This document shows positions 34,869-45,592 of a stretch of 64,000 nucleotides of DNA, in pieces (positions within the stretch are counted from its first letter, which is position 1; the number at the start of each line of letters is the position of its first letter). The translations under genes were made by a program, and so were the position numbers. Source of the stretch: Calditrichales bacterium (GTDB taxonomy: Bacteria > Calditrichota > Calditrichia > Calditrichales > J004); the NCBI GenBank assembly GCA_015493745.1, contig WGCN01000036.1:1-64000 (forward strand), given 5' to 3'. The notes beneath the pieces are model-generated. The model searched no databases, was not told where the DNA came from, and worked only from the letters and a program-made list of their open reading frames with translations.

Positions 34869-36029
34869 ATGAATATTCATGAATATCAGGCTAAAGAAAT
34901 TCTGAAAAAGTACAACGTACCCGTACCGCAAGGATATCCCGCATTTTCGGTGGACGAGGCTGTTGAAGCCGCCAAAAAGCTGCCGACGGAAGTATGCGTG
35001 GTTAAAGCGCAAATCCATGCCGGGGGCCGGGGCAAGGGGGGCGGTGTCAAGATCGCCAAAACAAAAGCGGAAGTAAAAGACCTGGCCGAACAAATTCTCG
35101 GAATGAATCTGGTGACCCATCAGACCGGGCCGCAGGGCAAAGTGGTTCATAAGCTTTTGGTGGAGCAGGGCGTGGACATAGCCCGCGAGCTCTATCTGGG
35201 TATGGTGCTGGATCGTGGTTCCTCGCAATTCGTGATGATGGCCAGTACGGAAGGCGGCGTGGAAATTGAGAAAGTTGCCGCCGAAACACCGGATAAAATA
35301 TTAAAGGTGTGGATTGATCCCGGCGTCGGTCTGCAACCGTTTCAGGCGCGACAACTGGCCTTTGGCCTGGGAATGGAAGGCAAGCAGGTGGGTAAAGCCG
35401 TGAAATTCATGATGGCCCTTTACAAGGCTTTTATGGCCAATGACTGCTCGCTGGCGGAAATCAATCCCCTGGTCGTCACCGGTGACGGGGATGTTCTGGC
35501 TCTGGACGCCAAGATCAATTTTGATGACAGTGCCTTGTACCGTCATCCCGAAATCACCGAGCTGCGCGATCTGGATGAGGAAGACCCGCTGGAAGTGGAA
35601 GCGTCCAAATACAATCTGAACTACATCAAGCTGGACGGGAACGTCGGCTGCATGGTTAACGGCGCCGGTTTGGCCATGGGAACCATGGATATCATCAAAC
35701 TGGCCGGCGGAGAACCGGCAAACTTTTTGGATGTGGGCGGCGGCGCCAATGTGGAAACGGTGCGCAATGGTTTTAAAATCATTCTCGGCGATCCGAATGT
35801 CAAGGCCATTTTAATAAATATCTTTGGCGGCATCGTGCGTTGTGACCGTGTGGCCCAGGGTGTAATTGAAGCGGTGAAAACCATCGACGTTAATGTTCCT
35901 GTTGTGGTGCGCCTCGAAGGAACCAATGCCAAAGAGGCCAGTGTGCTTCTTAAAGAATCCGGTATGGATTTTATTGTTGCCAGTACCATAGAAGACGCTG
36001 CTGAAAAAGTAGTTGGCGCTATTAAATAG
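34869..36029 (+). CDS. sucC: Succinyl-CoA synthetase beta subunit
   Basis: 386 aa; AGGAG precedes the ATG. ATP-grasp N-terminal half ([29 protein letters not shown]) and C-terminal CoA-ligase half ([31 protein letters not shown]). With SucD it interconverts succinyl-CoA and succinate with nucleotide phosphorylation in the TCA cycle. Full length, operonic with sucD and ndk. Confidence 0.97.
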   Translation: MNIHEYQAKEILKKYNVPVPQGYPAFSVDEAVEAAKKLPTEVCVVKAQIHAGGRGKGGGVKIAKTKAEVKDLAEQILGMNLVTHQTGPQGKVVHKLLVEQGVDIARELYLGMVLDRGSSQFVMMASTEGGVEIEKVAAETPDKILKVWIDPGVGLQPFQARQLAFGLGMEGKQVGKAVKFMMALYKAFMANDCSLAEINPLVVTGDGDVLALDAKINFDDSALYRHPEITELRDLDEEDPLEVEASKYNLNYIKLDGNVGCMVNGAGLAMGTMDIIKLAGGEPANFLDVGGGANVETVRNGFKIILGDPNVKAILINIFGGIVRCDRVAQGVIEAVKTIDVNVPVVVRLEGTNAKEASVLLKESGMDFIVASTIEDAAEKVVGAIK

Positions 36030-36049
36030 CGATAACCGAGGAGAAAAAA

Positions 36050-36925
36050 ATGAGTGTACTATTAAATAAAAATACAAAAGTCCTGGTTCAGGGTATCACC
36101 GGTTCCGAAGGTTCCTTCCATGCGGGTCAAATGTTGGAGTATAACACCCAACTGGTGGCCGGGGTTACCCCGGGCAAAGGCGGCCAGACCTTTAATGGCA
36201 GCGTGCCTGTTTTTAACACCGTCCGTGAAGCGGTTGCCGCCACCGGCGCCAACGCCTCGGTGATTTTCGTACCGCCGCCCTTTGCCGCGGATGCCATAAT
36301 GGAAGCCGCCGAAGCGGGTCTGGAACTGATCGTCTGCATTACTGAAGGTATACCCGCCGGGGATATGGTTTCCGTTTATGATTACCTGAAAGATAAAAAT
36401 ACCCATTTGGTGGGCCCCAACTGTCCGGGGGTTATTTCTCCGGGAATCGGAAAGATGGGCATCATGCCGGCCTTTATTCATAAAGAGGGGCATGTGGGGG
36501 TTATCAGCCGTTCCGGTACCCTGACCTACGAAGCGGTGGGGCAGCTTACCGCCAGAGGCATCGGACAGTCGACCTGTATCGGCATAGGCGGGGATCCCGT
36601 GATCGGGACGCGTTTTATCGATGCCCTGAAGCTGTTTAACGAAGATGACGATACCCATGCCGTGGTCATGATCGGAGAAATCGGCGGAACAGCCGAAGAG
36701 GAAGCCGCCGAATGGATTAAAGAGAATTTCAAAAAACCGGTGGTGGGTTTTATCGCCGGGCAAACCGCTCCTCCGGGAAGGCGCATGGGACATGCCGGCG
36801 CCATTATCAGCGGGGGACAGGGGACGGCCAGGGATAAAATGGCCGTGATGGAAGCGGCCGGTATCCATGTATGCAAAAGTCCGGCGGATATTGGAAAAAC
36901 AATGGAATCTGTACTTAAAAAATAG
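36050..36925 (+). CDS. sucD: Succinyl-CoA synthetase alpha subunit
   Basis: 291 aa; GAGGAG precedes the ATG. N-terminal CoA-binding domain with [15 protein letters not shown] and [10 protein letters not shown]. The phosphorylated His lies in [17 protein letters not shown] near residue 245. It partners SucC 20 bases upstream. Confidence 0.97.
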   Translation: MSVLLNKNTKVLVQGITGSEGSFHAGQMLEYNTQLVAGVTPGKGGQTFNGSVPVFNTVREAVAATGANASVIFVPPPFAADAIMEAAEAGLELIVCITEGIPAGDMVSVYDYLKDKNTHLVGPNCPGVISPGIGKMGIMPAFIHKEGHVGVISRSGTLTYEAVGQLTARGIGQSTCIGIGGDPVIGTRFIDALKLFNEDDDTHAVVMIGEIGGTAEEEAAEWIKENFKKPVVGFIAGQTAPPGRRMGHAGAIISGGQGTARDKMAVMEAAGIHVCKSPADIGKTMESVLKK

Positions 36926-36936
36926 AAGGAGAAGAA

Positions 36937-37362
36937 GTGAGCGAAAGGACATTGGCAATCCTTAAACCGGATTGCGTGCAAAACAACCATATCGGTAATG
37001 TACTTGACCTGCTGTTAAAGGCCGGTTTTAAAATTGTGGCGATGAAGATGACCAGGCTGACACGGGAAGTGGCCGGCGCTTTTTATGAAGTGCATAAGGA
37101 ACGTCCTTTTTATGGGGAGTTGGTTGATTTTATGACCGAAAGCCGTGTCGTGCCTTTGGTTCTGGAACGGGAAAACGCCGTGGCGGAACTGCGCAAGGTG
37201 ATCGGCGCCACCGATCCCGCGGAAGCCGAAGAGGGAACCGTGCGTAAGCTTTATGCCGAAAGCAAGGGGCGCAATACCATTCATGCCTCGGACTCCGATG
37301 AGAATGCCCGGCGTGAAATCGGTTTTTTCTTCGCCGAGTCGGAAGTGATTGCCAACGGTTAA
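36937..37362 (+). CDS. ndk: Nucleoside diphosphate kinase
   Basis: 141 aa from GTG 36937, preceded by AAGGAG. Active-site His in [16 protein letters not shown] (about residue 115-118) and the N-terminal [12 protein letters not shown]. It equalises NTP pools. Its place right behind sucCD is functionally sensible, since it can convert the nucleotide made by SucCD, and it closes the operon before a terminator. Confidence 0.97.
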   Translation: MSERTLAILKPDCVQNNHIGNVLDLLLKAGFKIVAMKMTRLTREVAGAFYEVHKERPFYGELVDFMTESRVVPLVLERENAVAELRKVIGATDPAEAEEGTVRKLYAESKGRNTIHASDSDENARREIGFFFAESEVIANG

Positions 37363-37386
37363 TCCTGTTAAGGGGAAAATAATTTC

Positions 37387-37414
37387 AGGTCGCCTGAAAG
37401 GGCGGCCTTTTTTT
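37387..37414 (+). terminator. Rho-independent terminator after ndk
   Basis: Eight-pair stem AGGTCGCC / GGCGGCCT (one G-T wobble) with loop TGAAAG, followed by seven T residues. Ends the sucCD-ndk unit. Confidence 0.93.
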
Positions 37415-37464
37415 GTGCTTTAATTTGAATTGCAGTAGCTAGTTTTTTATATTCGACGATTCTA

Positions 37465-37959
37465 ATGAAAATACTAATTGCCGGTCTTAAGCAAGGCCTG
37501 ACTCATCTCTCTGAAGAAATCAACCCGGATTTTCTTGAATCCCGCTGGCACGAGTTTTATCCCGAGCCCATAAAGTGCGAAGTGGATGTGGATCGTTTTC
37601 TCAGGGAGCTCAGGGTGAGAATCACGTTGAGCACCACAGGGCACTATTCCTGTGACCGTTGTCTGGAAAAGTACAGCACGGGGCATAGCGCCGAATATGA
37701 GCAGATTTATAAAATCGGTGAAGGGCCGGACGCCGTTGATGATGAGGTTATTCAACTGCCCGCGGATACGGTGGAAATCGATTTAAGAGAATTGATACAG
37801 GAGATACTGATCCTGCATCATCCGTTGAAAATGTTATGTAAGGAAGACTGCGCCGGTATTTGTGCCGGGTGTGGGGTGGATTTAAACAAAGAAGCCTGCA
37901 CCTGCCGGGATGATGATGATGATCCTCGCTGGGCGCGGTTAAGAAAACTGATAAAATAG
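37465..37959 (+). CDS. DUF177 (YceD) family protein
   Basis: 164 aa. Two cysteine pairs characteristic of the family: CDRCLEKY in the middle and [17 protein letters not shown] near the C-terminus, the latter a likely zinc site. DUF177/YceD genes almost always precede rpmF; in other bacteria YceD has been linked to 23S rRNA processing. Starts the lipid-synthesis cluster 11 bases before rpmF. Confidence 0.93.
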   Translation: MKILIAGLKQGLTHLSEEINPDFLESRWHEFYPEPIKCEVDVDRFLRELRVRITLSTTGHYSCDRCLEKYSTGHSAEYEQIYKIGEGPDAVDDEVIQLPADTVEIDLRELIQEILILHHPLKMLCKEDCAGICAGCGVDLNKEACTCRDDDDDPRWARLRKLIK

Positions 37960-37970
37960 GAGAAACTAAA

Positions 37971-38159
37971 ATGGCTAACCCGAAACGTAAAATTTCAAAA
38001 TCTAAACGCGATCACCGCCGTGCACACTGGATGGGTGGTTTAAGCGCCTCTAACCTGGCGGAATGCCCCAATTGTGGTGAAAGCATGATGAGTCACCATG
38101 TATGCCCCTCCTGTGGGTATTATAAGGGTGACAAGGCCATAAAGGTTGATAACGCTTAA
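37971..38159 (+). CDS. rpmF: 50S ribosomal protein L32
   Basis: 62 aa with the Lys/Arg-rich N-terminus ([16 protein letters not shown]) and an intact CxxC...CxxC zinc ribbon (CPNCG and CPSCG). AGGAG upstream. Sits in the conserved DUF177-rpmF-plsX order. Confidence 0.97.
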   Translation: MANPKRKISKSKRDHRRAHWMGGLSASNLAECPNCGESMMSHHVCPSCGYYKGDKAIKVDNA

Positions 38160-38182
38160 ACTCATTTATAGGTTACATATAC

Positions 38183-39202
38183 GTGCGTATTGCTTTGGAT
38201 GCCCTGGGAGGGGATCACGGACCACATTATACGGTGGAAGGGGCTTATCAATTCCTGCAGCATAATCCCGGTCATACGGTTGTCCTTGTAGGTGACCGGG
38301 CCCAGATTCAGGAGGAACTGAATCATATCCCGCCAAAATATCATACCTTTTTACCCATCGTTCATGCTCCGGAGAACATCGGCATGAGCGAAGCGCCCAC
38401 GGAAGCGGTCAAAAAAAAGAAAAACTCTTCGATGGTGGTTGGCCTTAAGATGCATGCCAACGCCGAAGTGGACGCTTTTGTCTCCGCCGGGAGTACCGGC
38501 GCGCAACTGGCGGCCAGTTTTATTCATTTAAAACGTATTAAGAATGTCCGTCGTCCGGCTATCGGCGCCTTTTTGCCCTCGGAGCGCGGCATGGTATACC
38601 TGGTGGATGTGGGGGCCAATGCCGAGGCCCGGCCGGAGCACCTTTTGCAATTTGCCATCATGGCCGAGATTTTTGTCTCACATGTTTTCGAATCCGGCCA
38701 TTTAAAGGTGGGCTTGCTGTCCAACGGATCGGAGCCTTCCAAAGGTAATGAGATGACCGTTCAGGCCCATAAATTGTTGAGCCGTGAATTGCCCAACTTC
38801 GCCGGCAATGTGGAAGGCTATGATATTTTTAAGGGAAAAACCGATATCATCGTTTGTGACGGCTTTACCGGCAATATCCTGCTCAAAATGGCCGAAAGTG
38901 TTATGCATGTTATACTGAACCAGATACGGACCAACATCGGAAAAAATATCATCAAAAATTTTGGCGCCATGCTGGTTAAACCGGCCTTCCGTGCCTTAAA
39001 GCAGAGTTTTAACTATGAGGAATACGGGGGGGTGCCTTTGTTGGGAGTTAACGGTATCTCCATTATTTGTCACGGTAAGTCCTCTCCACTGGCTATCCGC
39101 AATGCTTTGAAGGTGGCCATGCAGATGAAAGAGAAAGATGTCAACAAACATATTGAACAACAACTTATGATTGAGGAAAAGATTAATGAGCCCGCGAGCT
39201 AA
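38183..39202 (+). CDS. plsX: Phosphate acyltransferase PlsX
   Basis: 339 aa from GTG 38183. Family opening RIALDALGGDHGP, then VSAGSTGAQLAAS and a C-terminal VNGISIICHGKS. It converts acyl-ACP to acyl phosphate for phospholipid synthesis, peripheral at the inner membrane. Its 3' end overlaps fabH. Confidence 0.96.
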   Translation: MRIALDALGGDHGPHYTVEGAYQFLQHNPGHTVVLVGDRAQIQEELNHIPPKYHTFLPIVHAPENIGMSEAPTEAVKKKKNSSMVVGLKMHANAEVDAFVSAGSTGAQLAASFIHLKRIKNVRRPAIGAFLPSERGMVYLVDVGANAEARPEHLLQFAIMAEIFVSHVFESGHLKVGLLSNGSEPSKGNEMTVQAHKLLSRELPNFAGNVEGYDIFKGKTDIIVCDGFTGNILLKMAESVMHVILNQIRTNIGKNIIKNFGAMLVKPAFRALKQSFNYEEYGGVPLLGVNGISIICHGKSSPLAIRNALKVAMQMKEKDVNKHIEQQLMIEEKINEPAS

Positions 39203-40187
39203 GATTAGTGCTGTTGCGCACTATGTACCGGATAAGGTTTTGACTAATTTTGATTTGGAAAAGATGGTGGATACCAGCGATGAGTGGATACGCAGCCGGA
39301 CCGGAATAAGCGAGCGTCGGATTTTGGAAGATGGCAGGGCGACATCCGATATGGGCGCCGAAGCGGTAAAAAGGCTGTGCGAACAGCGGGGCATCCATCC
39401 GGATGAGATTGATCTGATCATCGTAGGGACGGTTACGCCGGATATGTTTTTTCCCAGTACCGGAAACCTGATTCAGGAAAAGGTGGGAGCTAAAAACGCC
39501 TGGTCTTATGATGTGGCAGCCGCCTGTTCCGGCTTTTTATACGCCCTGGCTTCCGGGGCGCAGTATATCACTTCCGGGATGCACAAAAAGGTGGTGGTGG
39601 TCGGTGGAGACAAAATGAGCTCCATTGTAAATTACAAAGACCGCAATACCTGTGTCATTTTCGGTGACGCCGCCGGAGCGGTTTTGCTGGAACCGGATGA
39701 CGAATACGGCATTATGGATTTTATTTTACACTCCGATGGCAGCGGCGCGGAGTATCTGCGTATGAAGGCCGGAGGAAGTCTCTACCCGGCCAGCCTGGAA
39801 ACGGTGACACAGGACTGGCACTTTTTATATCAGGATGGCAAGCAGGTGTTTAAATTTGCCGTGACCAAGATGGCCGAGGTATCGGTTCAGATTTTAGAAA
39901 AAAATAATCTCACGGGTAATGATTTATCGCTATTTGTACCCCATCAGGCCAATCTGCGCATTATAGATGCCGCGGTGAAACGGTTGGGAATCGACTATGA
40001 GAAAGTGATGATCAATATCAATAAATACGGGAACACCACGGCGGCAACCATTCCGCTGGCCCTGTCGGAAGCCTATCAGCAAGGTAAGCTGGAGAAGGGT
40101 GATCTGGTATTGTTTGCCACCTTTGGAGGAGGTTTTACCTGGGGCAGCACATTGTTGAGTTGGGCGCTGGACAAGCCGTCTGTTTAG
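39186..40187 (+). CDS. fabH: 3-oxoacyl-ACP synthase III
   Basis: About 333 aa from ATG 39186, preferred over TTG 39171 because GAGGA lies 8 bases upstream. Catalytic triad visible: Cys in AAACSGFLYAL, His in PHQANLRI and Asn in NKYGNTTAA. It starts fatty-acid elongation from acetyl- or branched-acyl-CoA and malonyl-ACP. Overlaps plsX by 17 bases. Confidence 0.97.
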   Translation: MSPRAKISAVAHYVPDKVLTNFDLEKMVDTSDEWIRSRTGISERRILEDGRATSDMGAEAVKRLCEQRGIHPDEIDLIIVGTVTPDMFFPSTGNLIQEKVGAKNAWSYDVAAACSGFLYALASGAQYITSGMHKKVVVVGGDKMSSIVNYKDRNTCVIFGDAAGAVLLEPDDEYGIMDFILHSDGSGAEYLRMKAGGSLYPASLETVTQDWHFLYQDGKQVFKFAVTKMAEVSVQILEKNNLTGNDLSLFVPHQANLRIIDAAVKRLGIDYEKVMININKYGNTTAATIPLALSEAYQQGKLEKGDLVLFATFGGGFTWGSTLLSWALDKPSV

Positions 40188-40252
40188 TTTTCGGGAATCC
40201 GGCAGGGATGAGTCCCGACGGATGATAATATGGAATTGAATTTGAGCAGGAT

Positions 40253-41188
40253 ATGAACAATCAGGATTTAGCATTTGTTTTTCCGGGACAGGCCTCCCAA
40301 TATGTGGGGATGGCTGCCGATTTTATAGAAAATTTTGAACTGGCCCGCGACTATTTTAAACGCGCCAATGACATAATGGAAATGGATCTGCAACAGGTCT
40401 GTTTACACGGCCCGGAAGAGGAGCTGAAAAAAACATTTATCACACAACCGGCTATTTTTGTACACAGTGTTATTGCGGCCACCTTGCTGGAAGAGCACGG
40501 CATACAACCGGTAGCCGTTGCCGGACATAGTCTGGGTGAATACAGCGCCCTGGTGGCGGCGGGTGTTCTTGACTTTGAAAGCGGTTTAAAGCTGGTTAAG
40601 CAACGCAGCCGTCTGATGTTTGAAGCCGGTCAAAAACGACCGGGATCCATGGGGGCCGTTATCGGTCTGGAACGGGATGTGGTGCTTGGCATTTGCGAAT
40701 CATTGAAAGATGAGGGCATTATTCAGCCGGCCAATTTCAATTCACCGGGGCAAATTGCCTTGTCCGGAGAAAAAGAGGTGTTGCTCAAAGCCTTGCAACT
40801 GGCCCGTGAAAAAGGAGCGCGTAAGGCCGTGGAGCTCGTTGTTTCCGGCGCTTTTCACTCGCCCCTGATGCAAGCGGCGGAAGAGGGGCTGGCTCAGGCT
40901 TTGCAACAAACCGAATTTGCCGATTCGGCCATCCCTTTTTATTCCAACGTCACCACGGAGTCCAACACTTCCGGTGAGGCCATTAAAGAGTTGCTGTTGC
41001 ATCAATTAACCAAGCCGGTGCGCTGGGAAGGGATCATAAAGAATATGGCCACGGACGGTTTTGTCCATATGGTTGAGGTGGGGCCCGGAAAGGTACTGAA
41101 AGGTTTAATCAAACGCATTGACCGTTCGGTGACCTGTGAACTGTGCGGGACTGTGGATCAATATAAAGCAGTAACAGGAGAAAGCTGA
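40253..41188 (+). CDS. fabD: Malonyl-CoA:ACP transacylase
   Basis: 311 aa. Nucleophile elbow GHSLGEYSAL with the active Ser near residue 90, oxyanion segment FVFPGQASQYVGM and the catalytic His in SGAFHSPLM. Loads malonate on ACP. Stop overlaps the fabG start (TGATG). Confidence 0.97.
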   Translation: MNNQDLAFVFPGQASQYVGMAADFIENFELARDYFKRANDIMEMDLQQVCLHGPEEELKKTFITQPAIFVHSVIAATLLEEHGIQPVAVAGHSLGEYSALVAAGVLDFESGLKLVKQRSRLMFEAGQKRPGSMGAVIGLERDVVLGICESLKDEGIIQPANFNSPGQIALSGEKEVLLKALQLAREKGARKAVELVVSGAFHSPLMQAAEEGLAQALQQTEFADSAIPFYSNVTTESNTSGEAIKELLLHQLTKPVRWEGIIKNMATDGFVHMVEVGPGKVLKGLIKRIDRSVTCELCGTVDQYKAVTGES

Positions 41189-41931
41189 TGTCCTTGAGTG
41201 GAAAAGTCGTGATCGTTACCGGTGCCTCGCGCGGTATTGGCAAGGCCATAGCCGCAATGTTTGCCGGTGAAAATGCCCATGTGGCCATTACCGGCCGGAA
41301 TATGTCGGCCCTGCAAGAAACGGCTGCCGGGCTGAGCCGGTTGGGAGAGGGAACCATTGTGCCTCTCAGTGGGGATGTGGCCCAACCCGCCGCCGCCGCG
41401 GATATGGTGAAGGCGGTAGTGGATCAGTTTGGCAAAGTGGATGTTTTGGTAAATAATGCCGGTATTACGCGGGATAACGTTTTGCTGCGTATGAGCGAAG
41501 AGCAGTGGGATGAGGTTCTGGACACCAACCTGAAAGGGGCTTTTAACTGCATCAAGGCGGTTACCCGGCCGATGATGAAAAAACGCAGCGGATGTATTAT
41601 TAACATTACCTCCGTTGTCGGGCAAATGGGAAATGCCGGTCAGGTAAACTATGCCGCTTCAAAGGCGGGAATGATCGGTTTGACAAAGTCGGTAGCCAGG
41701 GAACTGGCGGGAAGAAATATCCGGGTTAATGCCGTGGCTCCCGGTTTTATTGAAACGGATATGACCGCGGAGCTGCCGGAAAAGGCCCGCGAAGAACTTA
41801 TAAATGGTATTCCGCTCGGTACATTGGGGCAGCCCGATGATGTGGCCGGATTGGTTTTGTTTTTATCTTCCGATAAAGCAAAGTATATTACAGGGCAGGT
41901 CGTCAATGTAGACGGCGGAATGGTAATGTAA
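41188..41931 (+). CDS. fabG: 3-oxoacyl-ACP reductase
   Basis: 247 aa short-chain dehydrogenase. TGASRGIGKAIA is the NADPH-binding loop, NNAGIT the structural motif, and Ser/Tyr/Lys appear in ITSVVG and YAASKAGMIG. C-terminal VNVDGGMVM is typical of FabG. Tightly coupled to fabD. Confidence 0.97.
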   Translation: MSLSGKVVIVTGASRGIGKAIAAMFAGENAHVAITGRNMSALQETAAGLSRLGEGTIVPLSGDVAQPAAAADMVKAVVDQFGKVDVLVNNAGITRDNVLLRMSEEQWDEVLDTNLKGAFNCIKAVTRPMMKKRSGCIINITSVVGQMGNAGQVNYAASKAGMIGLTKSVARELAGRNIRVNAVAPGFIETDMTAELPEKAREELINGIPLGTLGQPDDVAGLVLFLSSDKAKYITGQVVNVDGGMVM

Positions 41932-41955
41932 ATAAACTTAACATGATAAACATTG

Positions 41956-41970
41956 GAGAAGGAGGTTCTC
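41956..41970 (+). promoter_or_regulatory. Shine-Dalgarno inside a small hairpin before acpP
   Basis: GAGAA-GGAGG-TTCTC places a perfect GGAGG in the 5-base loop of a 5-bp stem that ends directly at the ATG (41971). It decides the acpP start and could expose or modulate the ribosome site. Confidence 0.6.
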
Positions 41971-42204
41971 ATGTCAGTAGAAGCACGTGTGAAGGAAATT
42001 ATTATCGATCAATTAGGTGTGGATGAGGGACAGGTTAAACCGGAGGCGTCGTTTATTGACGATCTGGGCGCCGATAGTTTGGATACCGTTGAACTGGTAA
42101 TGGCCCTGGAAGAAGAATTTGATATCGAAATCCCTGATGAAGAGGCCGAGAAGATTCAATCCGTGGGCGATGCCATCAAGTATGTTGAAAAAGCAACCAG
42201 CTAA
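41971..42204 (+). CDS. acpP: Acyl carrier protein
   Basis: 77 aa from ATG 41971; the TTG at 41953 would put the ribosome-binding site inside the reading frame. The phosphopantetheine attachment Ser is in the [20 protein letters not shown] context, the standard ACP motif. Highly acidic, as expected. Followed by a strong terminator, so it can be expressed at a higher level than fabF. Confidence 0.98.
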   Translation: MSVEARVKEIIIDQLGVDEGQVKPEASFIDDLGADSLDTVELVMALEEEFDIEIPDEEAEKIQSVGDAIKYVEKATS

Positions 42205-42228
42205 TAGATTTTACAACAGACCTAACTT

Positions 42229-42268
42229 AAGAATAAGCAATTCGGCGTACCGGGTTGCTTATTCTTTT
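42229..42268 (+). terminator. Rho-independent terminator after acpP
   Basis: Twelve-bp perfect stem AAGAATAAGCAA / TTGCTTATTCTT, with a 14-base apex that can itself pair (CGG / CCG), ending in a short T run. It separates acpP from fabF. Confidence 0.9.
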
Positions 42269-42409
42269 AAATGACCCGGGTTAGGCCAAAACTTTTGTCT
42301 CTTGGGAAATTGTCAAAATAGTTTTAAATAACCGAAGACCATGAGAATGGTTTTATGCCGGGAAATATCCGGCAGTAAGACTTTTTTGACCGTTTCATCA
42401 CGGTATAGG

Positions 42410-42430
42410 CCGGGTGTGTTTTTCACCCGG
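42410..42430 (+). promoter_or_regulatory. Hairpin in the fabF leader
   Basis: CCGGGTG-TGTTTTT-CACCCGG forms a perfect 7-bp stem about 34 bases before the fabF start. No T-tract follows the stem, so it is not a standard terminator; it may be a leader structure. The string GCCGGGTGTGTTTT also occurs in the sodA terminator. Confidence 0.5.
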
Positions 42431-42464
42431 AACCCATGTTAAATAGAAAGAACAGGAGATATAC

Positions 42465-43709
<1,245 letters not shown>

Positions 43710-43717
43710 TAAAACGA

Positions 43718-44491
43718 ATGCTTCGGAGTATACTGCAATATTTTCGTCCTGCTCAAAAGGAAAAGGAGTATCCCATAGATATTGAGCGATTGCAGAAAAC
43801 AATCGGTTATACCTTTGACCGGCCGGAACAATTGATAAAGGCCGTGAGCCACCGTTCCAGCTTTGCCCGTTCGTCTACGCAAACGCGTTATTCCAATGAG
43901 CGGCTGGAATTTTTGGGAGACGCCGTGCTGGGGCTCATTGTCACCCGTTATCTTTATGACAATTTCCGGGATGAAAATGAAGGGGTTCTTTCCCAGAAAA
44001 AAGCAATACTGGTCAGCCGTAAAGTTTTAGGGAAAATTAGCGATGATCTGAACTTTGGCGAATTTCTCATCCTGAACAAGGGCGAGGAAAAAACGGGAGG
44101 ACGCAAGAAACTCTCTAACCTGGCCAACCTGTTCGAGGCCCTTCTTGGCGCGATCTATTTGGACGGCGGATACGAAGCCGCCGAAAAATTTGTCCATAGC
44201 CATGTTTTGCAACAGACGGAGCGGTTTTTAAACGAAGAACGTTTTTTTAACTATAAATCTCATCTGCTGGAATTCTCACAGGGTAAGGGTTGGGGCGTCC
44301 CAAAATATTCGATCATTGATGAAAGCGGTCCGGATCACCAAAAGGTTTTCCGGGTGAAAGTGGAAGTAAAGGATGAATATGAGGGAATCGGTGAAGGCAG
44401 TAACAAGAAAAATGCCGAACAGCACGCCGCCCGTGACGCCATCGCCAATATGAGCAGTAAATATCCTGAAATTAACCTGAAAGAGAATTGA
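43718..44491 (+). CDS. rnc: Ribonuclease III
   Basis: 257 aa. Signature ERLEFLGDAVLGLIV carries the catalytic Glu and Asp; a second acidic site is in NLFEALLGAIYLDGGYEAA. A double-stranded RNA-binding domain occupies the last 70 residues (EGIGEGSNKKNAEQHAARDA). It processes rRNA and double-stranded RNA. fabF-rnc adjacency is common; wecB follows 6 bases later. Confidence 0.97.
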   Translation: MLRSILQYFRPAQKEKEYPIDIERLQKTIGYTFDRPEQLIKAVSHRSSFARSSTQTRYSNERLEFLGDAVLGLIVTRYLYDNFRDENEGVLSQKKAILVSRKVLGKISDDLNFGEFLILNKGEEKTGGRKKLSNLANLFEALLGAIYLDGGYEAAEKFVHSHVLQQTERFLNEERFFNYKSHLLEFSQGKGWGVPKYSIIDESGPDHQKVFRVKVEVKDEYEGIGEGSNKKNAEQHAARDAIANMSSKYPEINLKEN

Positions 44492-44497
44492 GAAGAT

Positions 44498-45592
44498 ATG
44501 AAGATTATTAATGTGGTGGGCGCCCGTCCGAATTTTATGAAAATTGCACCGATTCAACGCGTTATGGATGCCACGGAAGGTATCGAGCCCTTTCTGGTTC
44601 ATACCGGCCAGCATTATGATGAGCGCATGTCCAAGTTTTTCTTTGACGACCTGCAACTGCCGCAACCGGATGTTTATCTGAATATCGGCTCCGCCAGTCA
44701 TGCCGTGCAAACGGCTAAAATCATGATCGAGTTTGAACAGGTGCTTCTTAAGGAGAAACCGGATGCCGTACTGGTGGTGGGGGATGTTAACTCTACCGCC
44801 GCCTGCAGTATTGTCGCTTCCAAAATGGGTATAAAGATTATCCATGTGGAGGCGGGGCTGCGTTCCAATGACCGCCGCATGCCCGAGGAGATTAACCGGA
44901 TTCTGACCGATTCCATATCCGACCTGCTGTTCATCACCGAACAAAGCGGCCTTGACAACCTGAAACGGGAAGGCATTCCCGATGAGAAGGTGCATCTGGT
45001 GGGCAATGTGATGATCGACTCGCTGATTTTTTTCAAGGAAAAGGCGGCGCAATCAACCATGCTGGACGATTTGGGGCTGGAAAAACAGTCCTATGCCTTA
45101 ATCACGCTTCACCGTCCCAGTAACGTGGATGATCCGGATGTCTTCCGGCGGCTGATTTCTACCTTTCAAAAGATCGAAAAAGAGCTTAAATTGATTTTTC
45201 CGATACACCCGCGCAGCCGCAAGCGGATATCCGAGTTTGGCCTGGACGAGATGATCGCTTCCATGCCTAATTTGAAACTGCTCGATCCGCTGGGGTATCT
45301 GGATTTTATGAACCTGATGCATAACGCGCGCGTATTACTGACCGATTCCGGCGGCATACAGGAGGAGACCACCTATCTGGGGATTCCCTGCATCACCATG
45401 CGTGAAAACACCGAACGGCCGGTAACCATGGAGGTGGGTACCAATGTGCTGGTGGGCAGCGATACGGATATGATCTACGAAGAATTTAAAAAGGTGATTA
45501 ACGGCCGGGCCAAAAAGGGCAGCATTCCGCCGATGTGGGACGGCCACGCCGCGGAACGGATTGTGGATATTATAAAGAAGGAATTGATGTGA
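44498..45592 (+). CDS. wecB: UDP-N-acetylglucosamine 2-epimerase (non-hydrolysing)
   Basis: 364 aa GT-B-like epimerase. VVGARPNFMKIAPI, HTGQHYDERMS, EAGLRSNDRRMPEEINR and the C-terminal LTDSGGIQEETTYLGIPC are the family hallmarks. It supplies UDP-ManNAc. No UDP-ManNAc dehydrogenase is seen in the window. It has backbone base composition; the composition falls sharply at its last codons, so it forms the left border of the AT-rich cassette. The stop overlaps the next GTG. Confidence 0.96.
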   Translation: MKIINVVGARPNFMKIAPIQRVMDATEGIEPFLVHTGQHYDERMSKFFFDDLQLPQPDVYLNIGSASHAVQTAKIMIEFEQVLLKEKPDAVLVVGDVNSTAACSIVASKMGIKIIHVEAGLRSNDRRMPEEINRILTDSISDLLFITEQSGLDNLKREGIPDEKVHLVGNVMIDSLIFFKEKAAQSTMLDDLGLEKQSYALITLHRPSNVDDPDVFRRLISTFQKIEKELKLIFPIHPRSRKRISEFGLDEMIASMPNLKLLDPLGYLDFMNLMHNARVLLTDSGGIQEETTYLGIPCITMRENTERPVTMEVGTNVLVGSDTDMIYEEFKKVINGRAKKGSIPPMWDGHAAERIVDIIKKELM

